A DNA stretch of 64,000 nucleotides from Prunus persica (taxonomy: Eukaryota > Streptophyta > Magnoliopsida > Rosales > Rosaceae), in NCBI RefSeq assembly GCF_000346465.2, contig NC_034015.1, positions 19,220,462-19,284,461 on the forward strand. The letters run 5' to 3'. Positions 37,518 through 48,168 of the stretch are shown here, piece by piece. The translations under genes and the position numbers were made by a program. The notes beneath the pieces were generated by a model. That model saw only the letters and a program-made list of their open reading frames with translations, had not been told where the DNA came from and searched no databases. How positions within the stretch are numbered: the stretch's first letter is position 1; each line of letters starts with the position of its first letter.

Positions 37518-40206
37518 CCCAAACTACGACATAAAAAAAAAGAGTGTAATAAGCACATAAACCAACTACTTTTTTTTTCTTATCTTGTGTGGGTATGTTG
37601 CTTGTGTTTGTGTTACTTTGTTGTTGTTTTCAATTTGAGTTACTAAATATTTCCCTGCTTTGAATTTGTTTTGGACCTTGTAACATGCAATAATTTATTA
37701 TTGTTTTGAAGTTGTGCCTTGTTTTAAGTTTTTTGAAGTGCTTTTCTTCGGCCTTGGCCCTTTTCTATATGGTTTCCTTGTTTTGGCTTTGCACAAGCCA
37801 CTAGGTTTCTTGTTAAGTAATGATTGTGACCCAAAAACGAGCACTACAAAAAAAGAAGAAGGTGGCAACAGTCATTATTATTTGATAATATTTGATGACT
37901 AATGCTGAAGTGACTAATTTAGTCACCCCAGCATTAGTCCCAAAATGTCACTAAACAATGGTGACTGTTGTCACTTTTTTTGTTGTTGTTGTAGTGATGA
38001 AGGCTAGTTTTTTTTATTTTTTTGCAGTAACACCTTTGAATAATGACAATGCCAAAAAAAGCCTTATTTGCTTACTGAAAGTATTTAAAAAGTATCTTTT
38101 GACCTCTAGGCAATAGTTGTTGTAAGAGTATGTTCTAGGAAGGATATAAAGGATAAAATTAGGCATGGAGACGTGTTTGGGGAGATTTATGGATATGGTG
38201 TTGGGAATTATATTGTATCTTGAATCAAATAATTAATTCATAAAAAATAAAACTTCCTTTTTGTTTGCTGTTCTAATCCAATCATTTCTATTTTATATTT
38301 TTCTTTGCTCATTCAAAAATTAATATTTTTTATAAGTATTATTGTAAGGTCAGGAATCCCTTCTCCAATGAATGCGAGAAGGGGAAATCTCCGGTTTCAA
38401 TATTATGGGTGTTGAGGCAGGAATGAAATACGAATGGCTTACTCGATTCGACCTGTTATACAATCATCTTCATCATAATCTTATTAAGAGCCCAGTTCCC
38501 TTGTATTGTATTCTACCTCTCAACAAAACCATGGCAGATCTTGCCTTTCCATTGGCAACCAAACTCATTGAAAAGCTCGGGTCCGTTGCTTCTCACAAGA
38601 TCTGCTTGGCATGGGGCGTTAAAGCTGATCTGAAAAAGCTCAGCGCACAATGTCAACCGTCAAAGATGTCTTCTTGTATTGGAGATGGAACAGATTTACA
38701 GTAAATTAGTCAAAACTACCTGATTATTTTTTTCCTCGTTCAAAACTACCATATTTATGTGTGTATAAGCATAAATTTTCAAGAGACATCGCTGCATTTG
38801 TCAGATGATATTATTAATTTGAGTTTTATAATTAATATACAGATGAATAAGATATTGATATATTATAGGTGCTTGCATACGTATTATAAAGTAGATTGAA
38901 ACCACCCTACATTCGACGTGTGTCAATTACACTCAAAAATAATATTCCACTTATTGTTGCCTTTCTTAACAACAGAAAAGGATGAATGCAAATGAGCTTG
39001 GAAAAGACAAGAGCAACGTCCTATCTGCTTTTAGGAGAGATTTGCGTCACCACCACTCCAACTTTCATTCAGCCATAAAATATGAAATACTTTCTTTTAG
39101 TTTTCTAGACTTGCTAATGTCACGCTTGAAAAACTCCATTTCGTTCTGTCCAAATTCTCCCTCTGTCCGTGTCTCTTCAGTCTCAGGTTAGTAAGGATTC
39201 TCACTAAAATTTGATGGTTGTTAGAGGGGCAAAACAGAGAAGAAGAAAAAAACTTATTTTAATTCTTTGGAAAGAGAGATACACGTGGAAACACTTGGGG
39301 AAGACAATAATTCTGGAGAATAATAGCTAAAAGTTAGTTTTCCTCAGACATAATTAACTCTAATTAGCTTTTAACGTGCCAGAAAACAATCATTGTTCAA
39401 AGCTCAAACCAGAGCAATCATAAAAAGTACAATCCATAAGTCAGGTCTCAACTGTGCGAAGACTGACTAATTAATCAAGCAGAAAGCATAGTGGAAGCAA
39501 TATTATTTCATTTTTTTGCTAAAGACAATATTCTTCAGTGCTGTTATTTTTACTCGTATTTTATTTTTCTATGGATTTTATCTTCTTACTCACTATATCT
39601 AAAAGAATACAATTACATCTTTCCACACATTATTATTCCTAAAATACTATTGATTTAATTCAAATCAAGACTATGACATGAATGCAAGTTAATTGGGCAA
39701 GAAATGAACATTTCGGAGTAAATACCTTCTCCGCAGAAAGTTGTATTTCTGATGCATTTTTGTGTGTTTGCTATGCTAATCCTGGAGAAGAGACCTCCTA
39801 GGTTTTACTTCTTCGCTTCAAGTTGCTTTTGCTTCTCTTTCTTTCCTTCAAAACAGATCAGTACACAAGAAATAATCAATCTTGTAAAATCAAAATTTCA
39901 AAACTGAAGTAATAACTTCTCTTCATTTTTTATATATTTATTTTGGGTTATATCGACTATTAATATGCTGAATAAGTGGGTTATATGAGTAGATGTTTTT
40001 TTTTTACTAAGTACTTAGAAGTCATTTACAAATAAAGTAAGTGGGAAAAAAGAATAAAGAGTGGAAATAGCAGCAATCTAATTCTTTTGGCAACACTCCA
40101 ACTTCATTGGGCCATAATTGAATTCAGACATTTATCTTCTCTTCAGCTTTTGCTAAAGACATTTATCCTTTCTTTGTATTGTCCTAATTCTCTCTCTCTC
40201 TCTCCA
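37518..40206. other. Spacer with CNGC 3' flank, NLR fragment and leader module (duplication unit 1)
   Basis: Non-coding except for the NLR fragment listed separately. A CNGC-type leader module (ending CTCTTCAGTCTCAGGTTAGT) lies at about 39085-39190. The last 250 bp are the AIR12-type promoter and leader, with a short CT run before the ATG. Most of this DNA recurs at 42771-44990. Confidence 0.65.
38531..38704 (+). pseudogene. NLR (CC-NBS-LRR) N-terminal fragment, truncated and frameshifted
   Basis: An ATG opens MADLAFPLATKLIEKLGSVA, then an HKICLAWGVKADLKKL-like stretch typical of the start of Rx-type coiled-coil NLR resistance proteins. After about 37 codons a frameshift occurs: the next recognisable piece, TMSTVKDVF, is in another frame. 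No NBS or LRR sequence follows. It is a dead fragment carried inside the duplicated unit. Confidence 0.65.
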
Positions 40207-41022
40207 ATGGCTTCCTCTCTTCTTCTTCTTGTGTCAGTTTCATGGTTCTCTTCCTTCCTGGCTCTGCTAGTCTCCCCCGCACAAGCAGCCACCTGCACCT
40301 CACAGACATTCAATAACAACAAGCTCTACTCCAACTGCACCGACCTCCCCGTCCTCAACTCCTACCTCCACTGGACCTACGATACCTCCGACTCCTCTCT
40401 GTCTATCGCCTTCATCTCTACACCCTCCCAATCTGACGGCTGGGTAGCGTGGGGCATCAACCCCACCTCCACCAAGATGGCTGGAGCACAGATACTCTTG
40501 GCCTACAACACAGATGGTGGGATCCCAACCGTCAAAACCTTCAACATCAGCTCATACACCTCCGTGGTACCGGGAAAACTCTCATTTGATATCTGGGACA
40601 TCAGCTCCGAGTTCTCCAACGGAACGTTCAAGATCTTCGCCGCCGTTAAGGTTCCCAAAAACAAGAAGTCTGTGAACCAAGTCTGGCAGGTGGGCCCCAG
40701 GGTCAACCAAACCTCTGGTTTCCCCGACAAACATGACATCGTCGGCCCCAACCTCGAGTCCTTTCAGACCTTGTACTTGGCAGCTAGGCCCATTACGGGC
40801 AATAGCTTTAATCCCTATAAACCTGGCACTAGCATTAATCCCTATAATCCTGGCAACTGCAGTAGTCCAAATACGGGCACTCCTTCCATTAGGCAGCTCT
40901 GCACTCCCGCTAGTGGCCGTGGTGGTGGTAGTGCAGGAGGGGCTTTGAGGATTGGGAGTGGAGGAAACGTGGTTTTGTTCTCTGTTTTGCTTTCGGTTCT
41001 TGCAGCTTTCATTGCTTTCTAA
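40207..41022 (+). CDS. AIR12: AIR12-like DOMON protein 1, GPI-anchored, 271 aa
   Basis: Single exon, starting at MASSLLLLVSVSWF; an upstream in-frame extension has no ATG. A signal peptide (about 1-27, ending AQA) is followed by a DOMON domain with C30 and C44 and the b-heme ligands expected for AIR12, Met91 (TKMAG) and His176 (DKHDIVG), in the right places. A Pro/Asn/Gly-rich linker follows. The C-terminus (NVVLFSVLLSVLAAFIAF) is a GPI-attachment signal, placing the protein on the outer face of the plasma membrane. AIR12 is an ascorbate-reducible apoplastic cytochrome b, induced by auxin and thought to link cytosolic and apoplastic redox pools. It is the first of two near-identical copies in a 5-kb tandem duplication. 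Confidence 0.93.
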   Translation: MASSLLLLVSVSWFSSFLALLVSPAQAATCTSQTFNNNKLYSNCTDLPVLNSYLHWTYDTSDSSLSIAFISTPSQSDGWVAWGINPTSTKMAGAQILLAYNTDGGIPTVKTFNISSYTSVVPGKLSFDIWDISSEFSNGTFKIFAAVKVPKNKKSVNQVWQVGPRVNQTSGFPDKHDIVGPNLESFQTLYLAARPITGNSFNPYKPGTSINPYNPGNCSSPNTGTPSIRQLCTPASGRGGGSAGGALRIGSGGNVVLFSVLLSVLAAFIAF

Positions 41023-42530
41023 ATTTGGTATTTTGGATTTGGTCTTCCTGATTTTATTTTTCTTCATAGTAATGTGATCGATGAGGTTTATTGTATAGGG
41101 ATGGTAATTTTCTGATGCTATAATGGGTCGTGTGAAGAATAAAATTATGTTTGGGGATAGCTTTGGGGAAATTTTTTGGATATGAGGTTGGGGCTGGTTC
41201 GGGGAAATTATGATATAAAGTAATATGTATATTATTTATATTTCATGTATGTATATATTGCTAAGTGTGTTCTAGTTGTGTAACATGAATATTATTAAAT
41301 TTTAAATTCTGCATATTTCATTCAATAGTTTCTATTTTTTTTCTCTGGTATCAAAGGCTTAAATAGAGTTTGTTACCAAGCTCCGATTCGCTTGGTCATG
41401 TTCTCATCCCTATTATATTGTTGAAGATGAAACAATTAGCAAGTACAAAATATTTTTTTGATTTTGGTTGCTTGTTTAATAGAGTTCGTTAAGTTAAATC
41501 CTTTTATTTAGTGGGAGTGAGCAGCAGAAACACCAATGACAATGAATCAAGGAGTACAAGGACTCTGAGTTAAACGTAACACATGATAGATGACTTGGCT
41601 CAACAAATCAGATGGCCTACGATACATAGACTGTACCAAAGGATTACCCAATAACAATCAACCAAACAAACTGCACACATACCTGACTTTAACTAAACCT
41701 TTTGCATTTCAGAACTAGTAATCCAATACTACTTTTTGGAGACGAGACCCAAACATCCTAAATCAGTTCAGAAATTGAAAACTCATTCAATCAAATTATT
41801 AAACAGATGGCATATGCATTCAAAGTGACATCCTAGGCACTCAGAAGGATCCGCCAAGCTAGGACTCCGCATTTCTTGCTCAAATCCATACGTTCAGAAG
41901 CAAATAATAAGACATGCTGATGAAATAAACTAAAGGAACTTTGCAAAACAAAGATACAGAACAACCATTCTGTTTGGTTATGATTAATCATATTTGACAC
42001 TCTTGTAATTTTACTTAGTAATTTAAAAGCTCAATGGATCTAGATTAGGATAATGGTGCTAGCATAAATTTTTTTACTTTGTAATTTTACTTTGGACATA
42101 AGCATAATTTTTTTAAAGAGATCGTTACATTGTTAAATGATATTATTAATTTACGCTTTATAATTAATATAGATGAATGACATACTGATATGTGCATGCA
42201 TATGTATTATAAAGTAGATTGAAACCACCCTACATTCCACATGTGTCGCAAGGGAAGACTTATTATAAGACGCCGCCTCCTATCCGCTTATAATTTTAAG
42301 AGAGAGTTGCTCAACATTTTATTTTTTTTTTGGGTAAGAGAGATTTGCTCAACTTTATAAAGCAGAATTATTTCATCTTTTTTTACCAAAGACAAGAACA
42401 TGAAATACTTTCTTTTAAGTTTCTAGACTTGTCTATTGTCACGCTTGAAAAACTCCATTTCCTTCTGTCTAAAATTCTCCCTCAATCAGCATCTCTTCAG
42501 TCTCAGGTTAGTAAGGATTCTCAAATTTTG
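41023..42530. other. Downstream flank of AIR12-like 1 and leader module
   Basis: Contains the 3' UTR of AIR12-like 1 and AT-rich sequence repeated at 45885-47170 and in part at 60897-61230. A CNGC leader module sits at about 42299-42510. No coding sequence. Confidence 0.6.
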
Positions 42531-42770
42531 CTCATTTTCTGAGTTACCTTCTCCACTACAACTCTTTTGTCCCAAACAAAGGTTGAAGTATTTTCAAATA
42601 GGGCCCACCACTTGAAGTCAATTGTCGCTCAATTTTGGTGGCATTTTCAGAGAGAGTTTCCTCGTTCTCAGATTGAGCATTTTGCAGCTTCTTCCATACA
42701 GGCATTCTGGCGCCGCCATCGGGCAAAGGCTAAGGGCCCAACTGGATGGGACAAACTTACATTAAATTAG
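42531..42770 (+). pseudogene. CNGC-like 3' fragment (truncated exon 7)
   Basis: Reads SQTKVEVFSNRAHHLKSIVA, then FWWHF, and ends with the IQ-region IQAFWRRHRAKAK and a stop at 42768-42770. It is closely similar to the end of gene A (37277-37517). No upstream exons are present: it is joined directly to a leader module at about 42520. A pseudogene created by the tandem-duplication breakpoint. Confidence 0.85.
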
Positions 42771-42984
42771 CCAAAACTACGACATCCAAAAAAAAGAAGA
42801 GTGTAATAAGCACATAAACCAACTACTTTTCTTTTTTTCTTATCTTATTTGGGTATTTTGTTTGTGTTTGTGTTGCTTTGTTTGTTTTCGATTGTTTACT
42901 ATTTGTCATCCTTGGTTCGTTCCCCTTCAATGTCGAGGTGTGGACTGCTTTGAAGGGAGCATTTTTCTCACAATTTTAATCCAA

Positions 42985-43125
42985 TGTATATTTTTACCAT
43001 TATTCTCAATACTTGACAGGTGTCTTTAAGTATAACCATAGTTACATAAATCGAAGTAAAAAAGTTAATTATGGTTATGCTTATGAATACGTGTCAAATA
43101 TTGAAAAGGGTGGTGAACAAAAATA
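42985..43125. mobile_element. Hairpin MITE-like insertion present only in unit 2
   Basis: Near-perfect inverted arms (CAATACTTGACAGGTGTC on the left; CAATATTTGACACGTATTC as the inverted right end) flank a short loop. The matching position in unit 1 (near 37645) lacks it, so it entered after duplication or was lost from unit 1. Confidence 0.6.
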
Positions 43126-43683
43126 TTTCTCTGCTTTGAATTTGTTTTGGACCTTGTAACATGCAATAATTTATTATCATTTTGAAGTTGTGCCTTGTTT
43201 TGAGTTTTTTAAAGTGGTTTTCTTCGGCCTTGGCCCTTTTCTATATGGTTTCCTTGTTTTGGCTTTGTACAAGCCACTAGGTTTCTTGTTAAGTAATGAT
43301 CTTGTGACCCAAAAAAGAGGCTAATTTTGTTTGCAGTAACACCCTTGAATAATGACAATACCAAAAAAGCCTTATTTGCTTACTGAAAGTATTTAAAAAG
43401 TGTCTTTTGACCTCTAGGCAATAGTTGTTGTAAGAGTAAGTTCTATGAAGGATAAAATTAGGCACGAAGACATGTTTGGGGAGATTTATGGATATGGTGT
43501 TGGGAATTATATTGTATCTTGAATTAAATAATTAATTCATAAAAAATAAAACTTTCCTTTTGTTTGCTGTTCTAATCCAATCATTTCTATTATATATATT
43601 TTTGCTCATTCAAAAATTATTATTTTTATGAGTATTATTGTAAGGTCAGGAATCCTTTCTCCAATGAATGCGAGAAGGGGGAA

Positions 43684-43902
43684 ATGTCGGGTTTCAATAT
43701 TATGGGTGTTGAGGCAGGAATGAAATACGAATGGCTTACTCGATTCGACCTGTTATACAATCATCTTCATCATAATCCTATTAAGAGCCAACATAGCCCA
43801 GTTCCCTTGTATTGTATTCACCCTCTCAACAAAACCATTGAAAAGCTCGGCTCCGTCGCTTCTGACACAAGATCTGCTTGGCAAGGGCAACAAAACCATT
43901 AA
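43684..43902 (+). pseudogene. Second NLR N-terminal relic
   Basis: Copy of the 38372-38704 segment. A 36-bp deletion has removed the ATG and first 11 following codons (MADLAFPLATKL), leaving IEKLGSVAS before the frame decays and stops. Non-functional. Confidence 0.6.
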
Positions 43903-44990
43903 AAATAAGATATTAATATATCTTATGTGCATGCATACGTATTATAAAGTAGATTGAAACCACCCTACATTCGACATGTGTCAGTTGCACTCAAAAATAA
44001 TATTCCGCTTATTGTGACCTTTCTTAACAGCAATAAAGGATGAATGCAAATGAGCTTGGAAAAGACAAGAGCAACGTCTTATCTGCTTTTAGGAGAGATT
44101 TGCAAATGAGCAGCATTATTTCATCTTTTTGGCCAAAGACAACACCACCACTCCAACTTTCATTGAGCCATAGAATATGAAATACTTTCTTTCAGTTTTC
44201 TAGACTTGTCTATTGTCAAGCTTGAAAAACTCCATTTCGTTATGTCCAAATTCTCCATCTATCCGTATCTCTTCACTCTCAGGTTAGTAAGGATTCTCAC
44301 TAAAACTTGATTGTTGTTAGAGGGGCAAAACAGAGAAGAAGGAAAAAAAACTTATTTTTATTCTTTGGAAAGAGATATACTCGTGGAAACTATTGAGAGG
44401 GAGAGTGGGGTCAATTTTGGAGAATTATATCTATATGTTAGTTTTCCCACGAACATATTTATCTCTAATTAGCTTTTAACATGCCAGAAAACAATCCAGG
44501 GCAATCATAAAAAGTACAATCCATAAGTCAGATCTCAACTATATATGCACGAACACTAAGATAAGACTGACTAATTAATCAAGCGGAAAGCATAGTATTA
44601 GTGGAAGCAAAATTATTTCATCTTTTTGCTAAAGATAATAATCCTTCAGTTATTTTTACTCGTATTTTATTTTTTTATTCATTTTATCTTCTAATCTATC
44701 ATGTAAATTAAAAAAATAATAATAACCTTACCTTTTCATACATCATTATTCCAAAAATACCCTTAATTCAATTCAAACTAAGAACCAATCATGACTATAA
44801 CATGAATGCAAGTTAAATGGGCAAGAAATGAACAAAGAATGGAAATAACAGCACTCTAATTCTTTTGGCAACACTCCAACTTCTATGGGCCATAATTGAA
44901 TTCAGACATTTATCTTCTCTTCAGCTTTTGCTAAAGACATTTATCCTTTCTTCGGTCTGTCCAAATTCTCTCTCTCTCTCTCTCTCCCCA

Positions 44991-45884
44991 ATGGCTTCCT
45001 CTCTTCTTCTTCTTGTGTCAGTTTCATGGTTCTCTTCCTTCCTGGCTCTGCTAGTCTCACCCGCACAAGCAGACACCTGCACCTCACAGGTATTCATTAA
45101 CAGCAATCTCTACTCCAGCTGCACCGACCTCCCCGTCCTCAGCTCCTACCTCCACTGGACCTACGATACCTCCAACTCCTCTCTGTCCATCGCCTTCATC
45201 TCTACACCCCCCCAATCTGACGGCTGGGTAGCGTGGGGCATCAACCCCACCTCCACCAAGATGGCTGGGGCACAGATACTCTTGGCCTACAACACAGATA
45301 GTGGGATCCCAACCGTCAAAACCTTCAACATCAGCTCATACACCTCCGTGGTACCGGGAAAACTCTCGTTTGATATCTGGGACATCAGCTCCGAGTTCTC
45401 CAACGGAACGTTCAAGATCTTCGCCGCCCTTAAGGTTCCCCAAAACGAGAAGTCTGTGAACCAAGTCTGGCAGGTGGGCCCCCGGGTCAACCAAACCTCT
45501 GGTTTCCCCGACAAACATGACATCGTCGGCCCCAACCTGGAGTCCTTTCAGACCTTGTCCTTGGCAGCTAATCCCACAACGGGCACTGGCATTAATCCAT
45601 ATACACCTGGCACTAGCATTAATAATCCCTATAATAGTAGCAACTGCAATCGTCCCAATCCCACTATGCCGTGCGTTCCCGCTAGTGGCATGGGTGGTGG
45701 TGGCTTTGGTCGTCGTGGTGGTAGTGGTGGTGGTAATGGTAGTGGTGGTGTTGGTGGTGGTAGTGGCGGGGGTGGTAGTGGTGGTGGTGGTAGTGCAGGA
45801 GGGGCTTTGAGGATTGGAAGTGGAGGAAACGTGGTTTTGTTCTCTGTCTTGCTTTTGGTTCTTGCAGCTCTCATTGCTTTCTAA
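44991..45884 (+). CDS. AIR12: AIR12-like DOMON protein 2, GPI-anchored, with Gly-rich expansion, 297 aa
   Basis: Single exon, tandem duplicate of the 40207 gene. Signal peptide, DOMON domain, heme ligands Met91 and His176 and the C-terminal GPI signal are all kept. The main change is in the linker before the GPI signal: a run of GGT/GGC-type codons (about 45690-45795) encodes a Gly/Ser-rich stretch much longer than the short GRGGGSAGG of copy 1. A few substitutions (for example A28D) sit near the mature N-terminus. The expected role is the same apoplastic b-type cytochrome function. The repeat tract is likely length-polymorphic. Antisense frames rich in Pro or Thr over this tract are shadows. 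Confidence 0.93.
   Translation: MASSLLLLVSVSWFSSFLALLVSPAQADTCTSQVFINSNLYSSCTDLPVLSSYLHWTYDTSNSSLSIAFISTPPQSDGWVAWGINPTSTKMAGAQILLAYNTDSGIPTVKTFNISSYTSVVPGKLSFDIWDISSEFSNGTFKIFAALKVPQNEKSVNQVWQVGPRVNQTSGFPDKHDIVGPNLESFQTLSLAANPTTGTGINPYTPGTSINNPYNSSNCNRPNPTMPCVPASGMGGGGFGRRGGSGGGNGSGGVGGGSGGGGSGGGGSAGGALRIGSGGNVVLFSVLLLVLAALIAF
45690..45795. repeat. GGT-type coding trinucleotide expansion
   Basis: Imperfect (GGT)n with AGT and GGC interruptions inside the AIR12-like 2 coding region; the corresponding tract at 40915-40935 is far shorter. Confidence 0.9.
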
Positions 45885-46738
45885 ATTTCGTATTTTGGAT
45901 TTGGTCTTCCTAATTTTATTTTTCTTCATAGTAATGTGATCGATGAGGTTTATTGTATAGGGATGGTAATTTTCTGATGCTAATGGGTCGTGTGAGGAAT
46001 AAAATTCTGTTTGGGGATAGCTTTGGGGAAATTTTTTGGATATGGGGTTGGGGCTGGTTCGGGGAAATTATGATATAAAGTAATATGTATATTATTTATA
46101 TTTCATGTATGTATATATTGCCAAGTGTGTTCTAGTTGTGTATCATGAATATTATTAAATTTTAAATTCTGCATATTTCATTCAGTAGTTTCTATTTTTT
46201 TTCTCTGGTATCAAAGGCATAAATAGAGTTTGTTACCAAGCTCCGATTCGCTTGGTCATTTCCTCATCCCCATTATATTGTTGAAAATGAAACAATTAGT
46301 AAGCACAAAATCTTTTTTGATTTTGGTTACTTGTTTAATAGAGTTTATTAAGTTAAATCCTTTTATTTAGTGGGAGTAAGCAGCAGAATCACCAATGACA
46401 ATGAATCAAGGAGAACAAGGACTCTGAGTTAAAACGTAACAGATGACATATGACTTGGCTCAAGAAATCAGATGGCCTATGATACATAGACTGTACCAAA
46501 GGATTACTCAATAACAATTAACCAAACAAACTGCACACACACCTGACTTTAACTATACTTTTTGCATTCAGAACTAGTAATCCAATACTACTTTTTGCAG
46601 ACGAGACACGAACATCCTAAATCATTTCAGAAACTGAAAACTCATTCAATCAAATTATCAAACACATGGCATATGCATTCAAAGTGACATCCAAGGTACT
46701 CAGAAGGATTCGTCAAACTAGGACTCCGTATTGCTAGC

Positions 46739-46933
46739 CAGTGACAGAGCCACTTAATATATACAACTTATTAATAGACAACTTGTAATTTAAATTAATG
46801 GCCCCTTTAAAAAAAATTAGACATGGTTAATTTGAAAATTTTAGTTCTAATATGTGTTTTGAACACTTATATGTATTTGATATACTTGTGTTTTCTATTT
46901 CGGCCCAATTTTACAATTCTAACTCCGCCCCTG
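46739..46933. mobile_element. hAT-type MITE with target-site duplication (195 bp)
   Basis: Ends CAGTGACAGAG and, inverted, CAGGGGCGGAG are hAT-like terminal repeats. Flanking 8-mers TTGCTAGC (46731-46738) and TTGCTAGT (46934-46941) form a near-perfect 8-bp target-site duplication. The homologous unit at about 60954-60965 shows an uninterrupted TGCTAGCAACAAC, i.e. the empty site. Confidence 0.75.
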
Positions 46934-47956
46934 TTGCTAGTAACAACTAAGATGATTAAGTGTGTGCTCAAATCCATACATTCAGAAGCAAATAGTAAGA
47001 CATGCTGATGGAATAAAATATAGGAACTTTGCAAAACAAAGATACAGAACAACCATTCTTTTAGGTTATGATTAATCATATTTGACACTCTTGTAATTTT
47101 ACTTTGTAATTTAAAATCTCAATTGATCTAGATTAGGATAATGGTGCTAGCATCAATTTTTTACTTTGCGCATAAACATAATTTCTTTTTAAAGAGATCG
47201 TTACATTGTTAGATGATATTATTAATTTACACTTTATAATTAGAGATATTTAGTCATATACCTATTCTTAGCACTAAAACTATAAATAGGATAGATGAAT
47301 GACATATTGATATGTACATGCATACGTATTATAAAGTAGATTGAAACCGCCCTACATTCCACTTGTGTCGCAAAGGAAGACTTATTATAAGACGTCGCCT
47401 CTTATCCTCTTATAATTTTAAGAGAGAGCTGCTCAACTTTTTTTTTTTTTTTTTTTTTTTTGGAGGGATCTGCTCAACTTTATAAAGCAGAATTATTTCA
47501 TCTTTTTTGCCAAAGACAAGAACATGAAATACTTTCTTTTAAGTTTCTAGACTTGTCTATTGCCACGTTTGAAAAACTCCATTTCCTTCTGTCCAAATTC
47601 TCCCTCTATCAGCATCTCTTCAGTCTCAGGTTGTAAGGATTCTCACTATAATGCGATGGTTGTTAGAGGGGCAAAACAGAGAAAAAAAATACTTATTTTA
47701 ATTATTTGGAAAGAGAGATACCAGAAAACAATTGGAGACATTAATCAATGTTCAAACCAGGGCAATCATGGAGACTCAACTGTGCACGAACGAAGACTGA
47801 CTTAATAAAGCAGAAAGCAGAAAGCATAGTGGAAGCAAAATTATTTCATCTTTTTATTAACAATAATTCTTTTGACAACACTCCAACTTTATTGGGCTAT
47901 ACTTGATATATAAATTCAGACATTTATCTTCCCTTTTGTTTTTTTCCCAAAAGACG

Positions 47957-47958
<2 letters not shown>

Positions 47959-48008
<50 letters not shown>
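47959..48008. repeat. (CT)n microsatellite in relic AIR12 promoter
   Basis: Perfect CT run of about 25 units, in the position where the two AIR12-like genes have a short CT run just before their ATG; here no gene follows. Confidence 0.92.
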
Positions 48009-48012
<4 letters not shown>

Positions 48013-48168
48013 CTGTATAAATTTGATCAGGTGTAAGTAGTGGTAATCTGGAATGTACTTTTTTAAAACTGTCTCTCCATCTTATATGAATCATCTCTTG
48101 AGTCTCAGGTTAGAACTTGCTGCTGCTCATTGTTCATAGGACATCCAATCAATTAATAAGCTTGAGTT

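Larger units (their letters stand above)
42771..44990. other. Spacer of duplication unit 2
   Basis: Repeats the layout of 37518-40206, with an extra inverted-repeat insertion at about 42905-43125 and a more decayed NLR relic at 43684-43902. A leader module lies at about 44185-44285. The final 250 bp are the AIR12-like 2 promoter, ending in a CT run. Confidence 0.6.
37277..47645 (+). repeat. Tandem segmental duplication, two units of about 5.2 kb
   Basis: Unit 1 (about 37277-42525) and unit 2 (about 42530-47645) contain, in the same order, the 3' part of CNGC exon 7, its 3' flank, an NLR fragment, a leader module, an AIR12-like gene, its downstream flank and another leader module. Divergence by eye is a few percent plus indels. 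Unit 2 carries later insertions, including a hAT-type MITE and a hairpin element. The outer part of the unit also recurs, without AIR12, at about 60890-61680. Confidence 0.85.
45885..48168. other. Flank of AIR12-like 2 and promoter region of CNGC-B
   Basis: 3' UTR and downstream flank of AIR12-like 2, a hAT-type MITE (46739-46933) and a leader module (about 47420-47640). A relic of the AIR12 promoter without its gene follows (about 47870-48008, ending in a long CT run). The last 150 bp form the presumed leader of CNGC-B. Confidence 0.65.

Noticed and set aside
40087..40206. N-terminal extension of the AIR12-like reading frames (also 44865-44990)
   Set aside because: The frame opens without an ATG and runs through the CT-rich leader; the ATG before the signal peptide is the natural start.
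45336..45929. Antisense Thr-rich and Pro-rich frames over AIR12-like 2
   Set aside because: Shadows of the GGT repeat and the real coding strand.
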